Origin: Alphaproteobacteria bacterium UBA1908
Lineage (GTDB): Bacteria > Pseudomonadota > Alphaproteobacteria > Caedimonadales > UBA1908
Reading direction: 5' to 3'
Assembly: GCA_002337525.1 (NCBI GenBank)
Contig: DDGG01000008.1
Span: 10,634 to 74,042 of the forward strand
DNA: 63,409 bases
In this document: one piece after another, positions 35,736 through 43,359 of the stretch
Layout: every line of letters begins with the position of its first letter
Numbering within the stretch: position 1 is the first letter of the stretch
Notes under the pieces: generated by a model
The model's input: only the letters and a program-made list of their open reading frames with translations
Databases searched by the model: none
Told to the model about the DNA's origin: nothing
Program-made: the position numbers and the translations under genes

Positions 35736-36374
35736 TTACCTGTCAAAGCATTTTTTTAGGAAAGAGGCGCCCAGATTCAAACCTTCTTCATCAATTCCAT
35801 GCTGAAGACCTGGTCTTTCTGTTGTTTCTACTGTCAAGCCAAGTTTTTGTAGATCAAGGTGAGCTTTGGCCATTGCTTTAAAAGGTACAACAGGATCAGC
35901 TGTTCCATGAATTAGAAGTACTGGTGGTTTAGAGAGGGGTTCTAGCTGAGGTGATAGAAAAGCTCCAGAGTATCCTAGAACAGCGGCGCAGGCTTTGGGG
36001 CGTTGTAGAGCACAAGACAGCGCCATCATAGTTCCCTGGGAAAATCCAATAAGACATAAATCCGAGTCACTAAGTTGACGCGATGCCAGGGCTTTATCCA
36101 GAAAATCGTTAAGGAAAGGAAGTGCGTTTTCAAGGCCTTGTTGCAGCACAGAAGGATCTCTATTAAGTAAAGAAAACCATTGGCGTCCAAAGGGAGATTC
36201 ATCACAGGGAAAAGGCGCATGCGGAGAGACAAAGTCTGCCTTTTTTAATGCTGTCTCAAAATAAGGTGCCAAACTAATGAGGTCATTACCATCCGCACCA
36301 TAACCATGAAGAAACACAACCAGCTTTTGAGGAGATTCACCCGGATAGTTGCGTTCAATTGCCTCAAGGGACAC
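35736..36374 (-). CDS. Alpha/beta hydrolase, carboxylesterase/phospholipase type
   Basis: The 212-residue esterase is of the Abhydrolase_2 family. The oxyanion loop is FLHGYGADGND (about 21-31), the nucleophile S112 lies in GFSQG, the acid D160 in HGTADPVVP, and the base H192 in GLQHGID. It probably hydrolyses short acyl esters or lysophospholipids in the cytoplasm. The start is GTG behind GGAAAAAG. It is last in an operon with the prepilin peptidase gene, 15 bases away. Confidence 0.9.
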   Translation of the reverse strand: MSLEAIERNYPGESPQKLVVFLHGYGADGNDLISLAPYFETALKKADFVSPHAPFPCDESPFGRQWFSLLNRDPSVLQQGLENALPFLNDFLDKALASRQLSDSDLCLIGFSQGTMMALSCALQRPKACAAVLGYSGAFLSPQLEPLSKPPVLLIHGTADPVVPFKAMAKAHLDLQKLGLTVETTERPGLQHGIDEEGLNLGASFLKKCFDR

Positions 36375-36389
36375 TTGCTTTTTCCTTAA

Positions 36390-36872
36390 TTATTGTTCAA
36401 TCATTGATGTACATAAGATGCCAGAGTTTCCGGAAGAATCAAGCTTTAAAAGACGGAAAATCAAATACCCAATGAAAATGGCAGGTCCAAAGGGAAAAAA
36501 CTTTTCTTTTTTAAAAAGTATCCATAGGCCACCAATTATGGCGCCTGTCAGGCCTGCAAAGAAGAGAAAAGTTGGAATCTCGAGAGGTTGCACCCACCAT
36601 CCAAGAGCCCCGAGAAGTTTAATGTCTCCCATACCCAGAGCTTCTTTGTTTGCTGAAACCTGATAAATGATTCGGATCGCCAGTGAGCTGCCTGCAAGAC
36701 CAAGCATGCACCAAAAAGGTGTCCAGAAGTCACACCCTTGAACAATAACAAAAAAGACCCCAACTGAAAGCAAGATGATGACAAGAATATTCGGGATTCT
36801 CCGATTTTTAAAATCATGATAGGAGATTAGCACCCCAATAAGGGTAAAAAGTGAGAGGGCTGTTATTTCCAA
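36390..36872 (-). CDS. Prepilin peptidase, short CpaA/TadV type
   Basis: The 160-residue polytopic aspartic peptidase has about six membrane helices. The catalytic aspartates are D20 (SYHDFKNRRIPN) and D83 in GMGD (80-83). FPFGPAIFIGY near the C-terminus is the family end block. It lacks the N-terminal methyltransferase domain, so it resembles CpaA/TadV, which cleaves Flp-type prepilins. The TTG start is supported by an AAAGG ribosome site. No pilin or secretion ATPase genes lie in the window. Confidence 0.87.
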   Translation of the reverse strand: MEITALSLFTLIGVLISYHDFKNRRIPNILVIILLSVGVFFVIVQGCDFWTPFWCMLGLAGSSLAIRIIYQVSANKEALGMGDIKLLGALGWWVQPLEIPTFLFFAGLTGAIIGGLWILFKKEKFFPFGPAIFIGYLIFRLLKLDSSGNSGILCTSMIEQ

Positions 36873-36883
36873 TATGCTACCTT

Positions 36884-37855
36884 TTAAGTATCAAATTCTG
36901 AATCAACGGCGCGACGATGCCTTCTTGAGGTCGTGTCGCTGGGGCGTTCCAGGTCTTTAACGCCTTCTCCATAAGGGGTCCAGGAAATACCGGACCCACT
37001 GACAGCTTGAGCCTCAAAGAGGTATCTTTCTGTTTTGTGCATTACATTTTCAGCTGTAAGAGAAGGATCGGGAAAGACAAGCCCTCCTGAAGAAATACGA
37101 ACTTTTAAAGTTCCTTCTTCAACGTTAAAAGGATGGTCGCTGATGGTTTTTGATAAGCGATCAGATGCACGCACAATGCCCCACCGATCACAATCCTGTA
37201 AAATAATGCCAAGACAGCAGCTGCTGGTACGGCCAATAGAGTCATTAAAACGGATCGAGGACTTGAGTTTTTCAGCAACTTTTTTGAAAATATCAAGAGC
37301 CACTTCTGACCCATAACGGCAACTTATATAAGTGAGGCAATCGACAGATAAAGATAAGTAAGCGCCTGGCATTTTTGATTGTGTGCTTTGTTCAAGAAAA
37401 GATGCCAGATTTTCAAATAAAACCTCTTTGGAGGGAAAGCCTGTCCAGGCATCATACCCCCCTTGTGGTGCCAGGGATAAATCTACTTCATTTGCGTCAA
37501 CAAACCTTATGAACCCTGAAAGTGATAGAGGGTTGTTTTCATGGTCCATGTGAAGAGTGCCTTCTTCATAAACCGCAGCAGGTTCATGATTTGGCAGAGT
37601 TAGTGTATAGGCACATGAATAGTCGTGATTTACCGATTCATGTATCTTGTCAATACCTTGAAGGCGTTTGACAAGATTAATCGGGGATAAAAGATTGTTA
37701 TAGCTACTGCCCGTTACAAGAGATATTTCCGGACTAATTAAACGATTAAGCGGACCCAGCCAGTCAATTTGGTCCGTTCTTAAGTTCCAGTCAAATTCTA
37801 TATTGCCATAAATTTTTAACAAGTCGATGGGTTCTAAACGTTGAGCTGGCTCCAT
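36884..37855 (-). CDS. PAS-like/degenerate GGDEF domain protein
   Basis: The protein has 323 residues. The N-terminal 130 residues look like a PAS-type sensor. The following domain has the GGDEF fold pattern (TGFPSKEVLFENL near 138, in place of TGLPNR; LSVDCLTYI; and KVRISSGGLVFPDPSL late). The catalytic GGDEF site is replaced by RTSSCCLG near 208, so cyclic-di-GMP synthesis is very unlikely. It may bind a nucleotide or act as a scaffold. It leads the operon with the prepilin peptidase and esterase and diverges from lysR. Confidence 0.75.
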   Translation of the reverse strand: MEPAQRLEPIDLLKIYGNIEFDWNLRTDQIDWLGPLNRLISPEISLVTGSSYNNLLSPINLVKRLQGIDKIHESVNHDYSCAYTLTLPNHEPAAVYEEGTLHMDHENNPLSLSGFIRFVDANEVDLSLAPQGGYDAWTGFPSKEVLFENLASFLEQSTQSKMPGAYLSLSVDCLTYISCRYGSEVALDIFKKVAEKLKSSIRFNDSIGRTSSCCLGIILQDCDRWGIVRASDRLSKTISDHPFNVEEGTLKVRISSGGLVFPDPSLTAENVMHKTERYLFEAQAVSGSGISWTPYGEGVKDLERPSDTTSRRHRRAVDSEFDT

Positions 37856-37983
37856 CAGGACCCTCCTTAATACTTATCACAATTCTTTATCCTAGTTTAG
37901 AAAGAAAAAGATTGAAAAGTCGTTAATTTATTAATTTAAAAAAGTTTAACCTATTTTTAAGAGATTTCGAAGAAAATTAGAGT

Positions 37984-38883
37984 ATGAACCTGGATAGATT
38001 ACGTCTTTTTTATTATGCGGCAAAAGCTCGAAGTTTTACTCATACCGAACTTAATATGAGCTCGTCTGCGCTTAGCCGCCAAATAAGCACTCTGGAACAT
38101 GAACTAAAAGTTCAGGTTTTTCATCGTTATCCGCGTCATTTGGAATTAACAGACAAAGGTCAGATTCTTTTTGAAGTTGTTCGAAAGATTCTGGTAGATC
38201 TGGAAACAATGGAAAATCGCTTGGGAGATATGGATGAAGAACCAAGTGGCACCCTGAAGGTAATGTCGCCAGCAGGATGGGGATCTAACTTGATGTTACA
38301 GTTTATTCCTTATTATCTGAAAAAATACCCTAAAATTCGCCTTAATATAAAAAGTATTGACGGTATCCCAAATTTCAGAGAAGGCGATGTTGATATCGCA
38401 ATTTTTCCTTTCATACCTGATAATGCTAATCTAAAACACAAACACTTACAGAAATTTCGTATCAAATTATACGCTTCTCCTGAATACATCGAAGAATATG
38501 GCCTGCCTGAAACGCCTAAAGATTTGGATCACCATCGTCTGATTAGCTATGATCCTGATTTCTATCCCTTTAAATTTCTGGATTGGCATTTATCACTAGG
38601 CAAGGGGGTAGATGAAGACCCAAGAGAAGCCTATCTGATTGTTAATAATTTATATAGCGCGGTTTCACAGGGGCTTGGAATTGCATCACTTATGGTTGAA
38701 AATCCCTATAGAATGCAAAGTAACCTTGTTAATATTTTGCCTGATTATGAGGGGCAAAGCATGGATATTTACTGTATTTATCCCGAACACCTGGAACACT
38801 CGACTCGTGTGACAAGTTTTGTGAACACTCTTAAAGAAAAAGCAAATCAACTTTTTGATAGTATGGAAATTGAGGGGGAGTAA
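37984..38883 (+). CDS. LysR-family transcriptional regulator
   Basis: The 299-residue protein has an N-terminal winged helix (LRLFYYAAKARSFTHTELNM, then SSSALSRQISTLE, residues 1-60) and a periplasmic-binding-protein-like effector domain (about 90-295). It is close to the pattern of alphaproteobacterial LysR proteins of unknown ligand. It is divergent from the GGDEF-like operon with 128 bases between, so it may control that operon. The gap contains TTAA-rich DNA but no box with seven-base spacing. Confidence 0.92.
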   Translation: MNLDRLRLFYYAAKARSFTHTELNMSSSALSRQISTLEHELKVQVFHRYPRHLELTDKGQILFEVVRKILVDLETMENRLGDMDEEPSGTLKVMSPAGWGSNLMLQFIPYYLKKYPKIRLNIKSIDGIPNFREGDVDIAIFPFIPDNANLKHKHLQKFRIKLYASPEYIEEYGLPETPKDLDHHRLISYDPDFYPFKFLDWHLSLGKGVDEDPREAYLIVNNLYSAVSQGLGIASLMVENPYRMQSNLVNILPDYEGQSMDIYCIYPEHLEHSTRVTSFVNTLKEKANQLFDSMEIEGE

Positions 38884-39072
38884 AAAACGTCTATATTTTT
38901 TACTCCTGTAGATTTTTTCATTTTCCTAAATAACTGATATATAGCTGTGAACTATTGTATATTATCTAAAAAGATAACTTATTGTCATGTGTTTCTGTCT
39001 TTATATTTTCCCCTATTTCGATGAGAAAAATTCTATACTCATAAAAAGTTAACTTTGCTAAAAATAGACTCT

Positions 39073-39102
39073 TTGACAACAAATCTTGCGTTTTAATTAA
39101 AT
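39073..39102 (+). promoter_or_regulatory. Promoter with consensus -35 before the Asp-box protein
   Basis: A perfect TTGACA lies at 39073-39078 and TTAAAT at 39097-39102, with 18 bases between, 62 bases before the ATG. The rest of the 280-base upstream gap is AT-rich and shows nothing else. Confidence 0.4.
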
Positions 39103-39163
39103 TTTACATACCATTCAGTAATGTAGGTATTTTCCTATATGTAAATAGTAAGGGAGTATAAGA

Positions 39164-40057
39164 ATGTCTCTTTCAAATGTTGCCAAAAAGCAAGAACAGA
39201 TAAATTCTGTTTCAGGAGATTACTATGCCTGGGCAGAAGACCGGCAGATTAAAGATTATGGGATTAGTTCTTCTCCTTCGTTAGCTGAATTTAACGGAAA
39301 GCTTTATCTTGCCCATCAAGGGAAAAATGATAATAGCGAGATTTGGATAACATCTACTGCTGATGGTGTTAACTGGGAGATGGATAAACAAATTAGTGAT
39401 TATGGCATAACGTGCTCCCCTTCATTAGCTGAATTCAATGGAAGGCTATACCTTACTCACCAGGGGAAAAACGGTGATGGTGACATTTGGTGGACTTCAA
39501 CTTCAGATGGCGTTAATTGGGCTCCGGATAGGCCAATGGGTGATTTTGGGATTAGCTCTTCACCTTCCCTATGTACCTTTAATAAAAGCCTTTATCTTGC
39601 TCACCAGGGGAAAAACGACGATGGTGACATTTGGCTTACGCGCAGTCTGATAATAACTGGTAATGAAATAATAGATATATTAGAAAATACCTTCAATATG
39701 CCAGAAAATGAGATTATTGCTTTTAACAATGATGATGACTATTGCATGATAGATGAAAGTCAGGCTGTTGCTATATGGAATGATAGTGGATTAAGTGATT
39801 ATAAATATTCGGATCCAAAGTTTGATTGTGATGATTTTGCTTTTTGCATGAGGGGTGAAGCCTCAAAATGGAACTATAATAGATCTACGACCAATTTAGG
39901 TGTAGCTTTAGGTGAAGCTTGGGGTTACAAAGGCGAACATAAACAACATGCCTACAATTTTTACATTACCCCGGATCGTTCAGTTGCGTTAATTGAGCCT
40001 CAAAGCGGTAAGCCCATTAGTCTTGATAATTTTACTACCTATATGGCTATATTTTGA
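39164..40057 (+). CDS. Asp-box repeat protein fused to a papain-like cysteine protease domain
   Basis: The protein has 297 residues. Residues about 24-161 hold three repeats of exactly 48 residues (DYG/DFG at 31, 79 and 127). Each has SPSLxxFN, LYLxHQGKN and an IW strand, and the first two end in an Asp-box-like STADGVNW/STSDGVNW, as in sialidase-type propeller blades or lectins. The C-terminal domain (about 165-297) has C222 in DCDDFA, H262 in KQHAYNF and E278 in LIEPQSG. That spacing resembles the Cys/His/Glu triad of the fungal agglutinin MOA protease domain (from memory). There is no signal peptide. It stands alone with its own promoter. A sugar-binding effector or toxin is an inference. 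Confidence 0.72.
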   Translation: MSLSNVAKKQEQINSVSGDYYAWAEDRQIKDYGISSSPSLAEFNGKLYLAHQGKNDNSEIWITSTADGVNWEMDKQISDYGITCSPSLAEFNGRLYLTHQGKNGDGDIWWTSTSDGVNWAPDRPMGDFGISSSPSLCTFNKSLYLAHQGKNDDGDIWLTRSLIITGNEIIDILENTFNMPENEIIAFNNDDDYCMIDESQAVAIWNDSGLSDYKYSDPKFDCDDFAFCMRGEASKWNYNRSTTNLGVALGEAWGYKGEHKQHAYNFYITPDRSVALIEPQSGKPISLDNFTTYMAIF

Positions 40058-40248
40058 ATAAGTTATACGCAATATTGTTGCATAGATGAAATCTTGGTCC
40101 ATTGGAGATTTTTAAATTTTTATAATGTTCAAATTCCCAATGGACTTTTAAAGATGATATGTAAATTGAAAAAAAAGTATAAAGAGGATTGCTGTCTTTG
40201 TTGCATCCCGCTAGAATCCACTATCTTTTAAAATAACTGAGACTTTTA

Positions 40249-41904
40249 ATGATCGAGAAAATTCGTCAATATTCGGAAACCTGGTGGTTTAAGGTTTTTC
40301 TTGGGCTTATTGCTCTTGTTTTTGTTTTGCTATGGGGTGGGGGAGACCTGCTTAACCAGGTTGCAGGTAATCGCCAGACGGTTGCAACTGTCGGGGATGC
40401 GCGCTTGACGACATGGGAACTTGACCGGGCTGTTGGTCGTGAATTAACGCATCTAAGCCGCCAGTTGGGACGACAAATTACACAGGAAGAGGCCCTTAAA
40501 AACGGTTTTTACCAGATTACCCTTTCCAAATTAATCGATGAAACACTTGTTGAATTAGAGGCTCAGCGTTTAGGCATCACTGTTTCTGATGAAGCTGTGC
40601 GAGCGTATATTACAGAAAATAGTCTTTTTCAAACAAAAGAAGGACATTTTAACAAACAACAGTTCTTACATCTCCTGTCTAGACTGGGATATACAGAAGC
40701 TGGTTTTGTTGAAGAAGTTCGCCGTGATATGACGCGTACAAGGCTTTTTAAAGCTCTCTTTAACGGGATTTCGTATCCTGTTGAGAATGCAAGACACCTT
40801 TACCGTTGGCAAGAACAAACACGTCAACTGGCTTATGTTACTGTTGATAGTTCCAGGAGAATGGTGAAAGAAAAACCGACACCACCACAGTTGGAAAAAT
40901 TCCTGGAAGATAATGCTGATGCTTTTCGGGCTCCGGAATTTAGAGATGTAACGGCTCTTCTTATTGATGCAGAACGCCTAGAAGACTTTATATCTTTGAC
41001 AGAAGAGGAAATTAAAAAAGCCTTTGATGAAAGAGCATCAGAATTTGAGGGGAAATCTTTAAAAGAAGTTCGTTCTCATGTTGAAAAAGATCTTAAAGTA
41101 GCAAAGTCTCTTGAAAAAGCTTATGAGTTAAGTGCTAAAGTTGAAGATGCTGTTGCAGGCGGGGGAACCTTGAAAGAGGTTGCCAAGCAATTTTCTCTTC
41201 CAGTAAAATCACTTAAGGCTATTGATAAAGAAGGTAACCCTGACCTTTTTCAGACAAAAGATGGGAAAGCTCCTAAAGTTTCTGATTTAGAAAAAGCAAT
41301 CGCGGCAGAGGCTTTCTTGTTGGACCCAAATGTTCCGGGTTCCGCAATTGAAGTTAAAAATGGACTCTTTTTTGTGGCTTTTGTTGACAAGGTTTATCCG
41401 GCTCATGTCAGATCAGTAAAAGATATCGATCCGGATTTTGCGCGTTTTCTGTGGCAGAGAAACCGTCAGAAAGAAATAAGTTTAAAGCTTATTGAAACAT
41501 TAAGTGAGTCAGCTACAGATCGGGGAAAATTGGCAGTTGCAGCTAATAAAAACGGTTTGCGCCTTCAATCTGTTAAGGTTACATCAAAAGGTCCTGCTAT
41601 CCCATCGTCGCTGGTACTCCCCCAGAAACTTTTAAGTGATATTTTCAGGTCGCAAAAAGGAGGCAAGGTTATAGGTCTTGTCGAGGCCTTGCCTGATAAA
41701 AGTGTTTTTCTTGTCGGTATTATTGAATCAATTTATTATCCCGATCCCGGGAAAACACCGGAAGCATTAAAGAAGCTTGTGGCACGACTGTCAGAGTCTC
41801 AAAAGGAAGATTTTGCATCGGACTACATTGCCTCGCTGAAAAAGCGTTTCACAGTGAACCTCAATCAGCGTTATTTATCTGAACTGAAAAGAGCTGCTAA
41901 ATAG
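40249..41904 (+). CDS. ppiD: Periplasmic chaperone PpiD (SurA-N/parvulin type)
   Basis: The 551-residue membrane-anchored foldase has a short cytoplasmic N-terminus, one membrane helix (about 14-32, FKVFLGLIALVFVLLWGGG), a SurA-N-like chaperone domain (about 40-190) and a divergent parvulin-like region followed by a C-terminal PpiD domain. The parvulin core is poorly conserved, so isomerase activity is uncertain; PpiD proteins are often inactive as isomerases and act as chaperones at SecYEG. In Alphaproteobacteria the trpE-trpG region often follows; here it does not. Confidence 0.88.
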   Translation: MIEKIRQYSETWWFKVFLGLIALVFVLLWGGGDLLNQVAGNRQTVATVGDARLTTWELDRAVGRELTHLSRQLGRQITQEEALKNGFYQITLSKLIDETLVELEAQRLGITVSDEAVRAYITENSLFQTKEGHFNKQQFLHLLSRLGYTEAGFVEEVRRDMTRTRLFKALFNGISYPVENARHLYRWQEQTRQLAYVTVDSSRRMVKEKPTPPQLEKFLEDNADAFRAPEFRDVTALLIDAERLEDFISLTEEEIKKAFDERASEFEGKSLKEVRSHVEKDLKVAKSLEKAYELSAKVEDAVAGGGTLKEVAKQFSLPVKSLKAIDKEGNPDLFQTKDGKAPKVSDLEKAIAAEAFLLDPNVPGSAIEVKNGLFFVAFVDKVYPAHVRSVKDIDPDFARFLWQRNRQKEISLKLIETLSESATDRGKLAVAANKNGLRLQSVKVTSKGPAIPSSLVLPQKLLSDIFRSQKGGKVIGLVEALPDKSVFLVGIIESIYYPDPGKTPEALKKLVARLSESQKEDFASDYIASLKKRFTVNLNQRYLSELKRAAK

Positions 41905-41927
41905 GCTTATGAGAGCTTCTAGATAAG

Positions 41928-41962
41928 ATCACCCTTGTTTCACGGGGGTGATTTTTCTTTTT
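41928..41962 (+). terminator. Rho-independent terminator after ppiD
   Basis: ATCACCC (41928-41934) pairs with GGGTGAT (41946-41952), followed directly by TTTTCTTTTTT. It lies 23 bases after the ppiD stop. Confidence 0.85.
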
Positions 41963-41976
41963 TCTTCATCATAAAA

Positions 41977-41991
41977 TTAATAACTTGTTAA
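41977..41991. promoter_or_regulatory. CtrA-like box TTAA-N7-TTAA upstream of cheR
   Basis: TTAA at 41977-41980 and at 41988-41991 enclose seven bases (TAACTTG). It lies 142 bases before the chosen cheR start, just after the ppiD terminator. CtrA controls motility and chemotaxis genes in many Alphaproteobacteria. Confidence 0.42.
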
Positions 41992-42133
41992 TCTTTTCTT
42001 TGCAGAATTCGCTCATAATAGTGGCATTTATAAATCGCAATTGACGACATCTTTTTTCATAAACTGTTAATGGTATGTAAGATAAAAGTTGATCGTTTAT
42101 ATCGAGTATAAAAACAATAATGGGTTGAAAAAA

Positions 42134-43018
42134 ATGCAAAATTCAGGGTTGCAAAGCAAAGAAAGAAAACTAAAACCTGTTAAGCAGGCTTGCCTTTCAC
42201 CTTCTGATTATACATATCTTTGTGATTTTGTAAAAACACGCTCTGGTGTTGTTTTAAGCCAGGATAAAGAATCTTTAATTGATAGTTATTTATTGCCTGT
42301 TGCTCGTGAAAATAGTCTCAAAGATGTAAAAGAACTTATTTCAGCATTGCGTGCGGGGCGTGCAGGTCTGGCAAACCAGGTTATTAATGCCATGATGACG
42401 CATGAGACCTTCTTTTTTCGTGATGGAAAACCCTTTGACGTTTTTCGTGATCATATGTTGCCAACTTTAAAAAAGGCGCGTCAGAAAGAAAAGCATCTTA
42501 AAATATGGAGTGCTGGATGTTCTTCAGGTCAAGAACCATATACAATTTCTCTTATTTTAAAGGAAAAGGCGCTTTCAAAGTGGAATATTGATATTTTAGG
42601 GACTGATATCTCACCTGTTATTATTGAGCAGGCAAAGCGTGGTATTTATACTCAATCCGAAGTGCAGCGAGGGTTGCCCGTTCAATATCTTGTTAAATAT
42701 TTCAAACAACTGGATTGCGATTGGCAATTAGTTCCAGAGATTCGTAATTTAGTAAAATATCAAGTCCGTAATTTGATGGATGATTTTCAGGCATTAGGTC
42801 CTTTTGATATTATTTTGTGTCGTAATGTTTTGTGCTTATTTGATTACCAGACAAAAGCTCGTGTTCTTGACGGAATAGCTAAAATTCTGGCTCCGGACGG
42901 ATACCTGGTCCTGGGGGCAGGAGAGACTGTTTTGGGGATCAGTAATCAGTTTCGTAAATTAGAAGGTAAACGGGGTATTTATCAACCCTGTGCTGAAGTT
43001 CTGGAAAAATCATCATAA
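42134..43018 (+). CDS. cheR: Chemotaxis protein methyltransferase CheR
   Basis: The 294-residue enzyme methylates glutamates of chemoreceptors with SAM. The N-terminal helical CheR_N domain (about 20-80) is followed by MMTHETFFFRDGKPFD, the SAM loop IWSAGCSSGQEPYTISLIL (about 132-150) and DIILCRNVLCLFD (about 230-242). I chose the ATG at 42134; the upstream TTG adds 15 residues and neither has a strong ribosome site. No other che genes are present, so it is detached from a chemotaxis operon. Confidence 0.92.
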   Translation: MQNSGLQSKERKLKPVKQACLSPSDYTYLCDFVKTRSGVVLSQDKESLIDSYLLPVARENSLKDVKELISALRAGRAGLANQVINAMMTHETFFFRDGKPFDVFRDHMLPTLKKARQKEKHLKIWSAGCSSGQEPYTISLILKEKALSKWNIDILGTDISPVIIEQAKRGIYTQSEVQRGLPVQYLVKYFKQLDCDWQLVPEIRNLVKYQVRNLMDDFQALGPFDIILCRNVLCLFDYQTKARVLDGIAKILAPDGYLVLGAGETVLGISNQFRKLEGKRGIYQPCAEVLEKSS

Positions 43019-43359
43019 AGTAAAATTTTAGCTCTTTACAATGACGATCAACCAACTATCTCATCCTTTTTGATGAGGATTTGAGGCTGTCTTTTAGAAA
43101 AGTGCCGACCCACACTGTTATTCAGACCAGGCAGGTCTCGTGAAGAATTAACCCAGGTATGAAGCCCCATATTTTCTTTTTGTCTGGAATCCTATGCTCT
43201 GTCTCACTTTTAATGACAGCCTTTCTCCGCATCAGCATAGTGGATTTTCGCAAGAGAGGTACGAAGAAGACTCATTTTTTAGATTTGAAAAAAGACATAG
43301 CCTTGATTCCCTTACAAAAAGCGTTCTATACTCTAAAAAAGTAATTTTCATATGCAAAA
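43019..43359. other. Gap between cheR and the PAS protein
   Basis: This 341-base stretch holds a 6-bp hairpin (43060-43077, CTCATC/GATGAG) without a T-run, and a divergent copy of the GTCATTCAG repeat at 43117-43149. It also has a 61-codon frame (43159-43344) starting MKPHIFFLSGILCSVSL that could encode a small membrane peptide. That frame has only a weak AGG two bases from its ATG and I do not recognise it. Confidence 0.5.
43117..43149 (+). repeat. Dispersed palindromic repeat, divergent copy D
   Basis: It begins GTTATTCAGACC and ends GTGAAGAATT, parallel to GTCATTCAG...CTGAAGAATC of the window-end copies. TTCA-GACC and GGTC-(TCG)-TGAA form an imperfect hairpin. The middle is diverged. Confidence 0.45.

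Noticed and set aside
43159..43344. 61-codon hydrophobic frame before the PAS gene
   Set aside because: Weak ribosome site too close to the ATG and no recognisable family; noted in the gap entry only.
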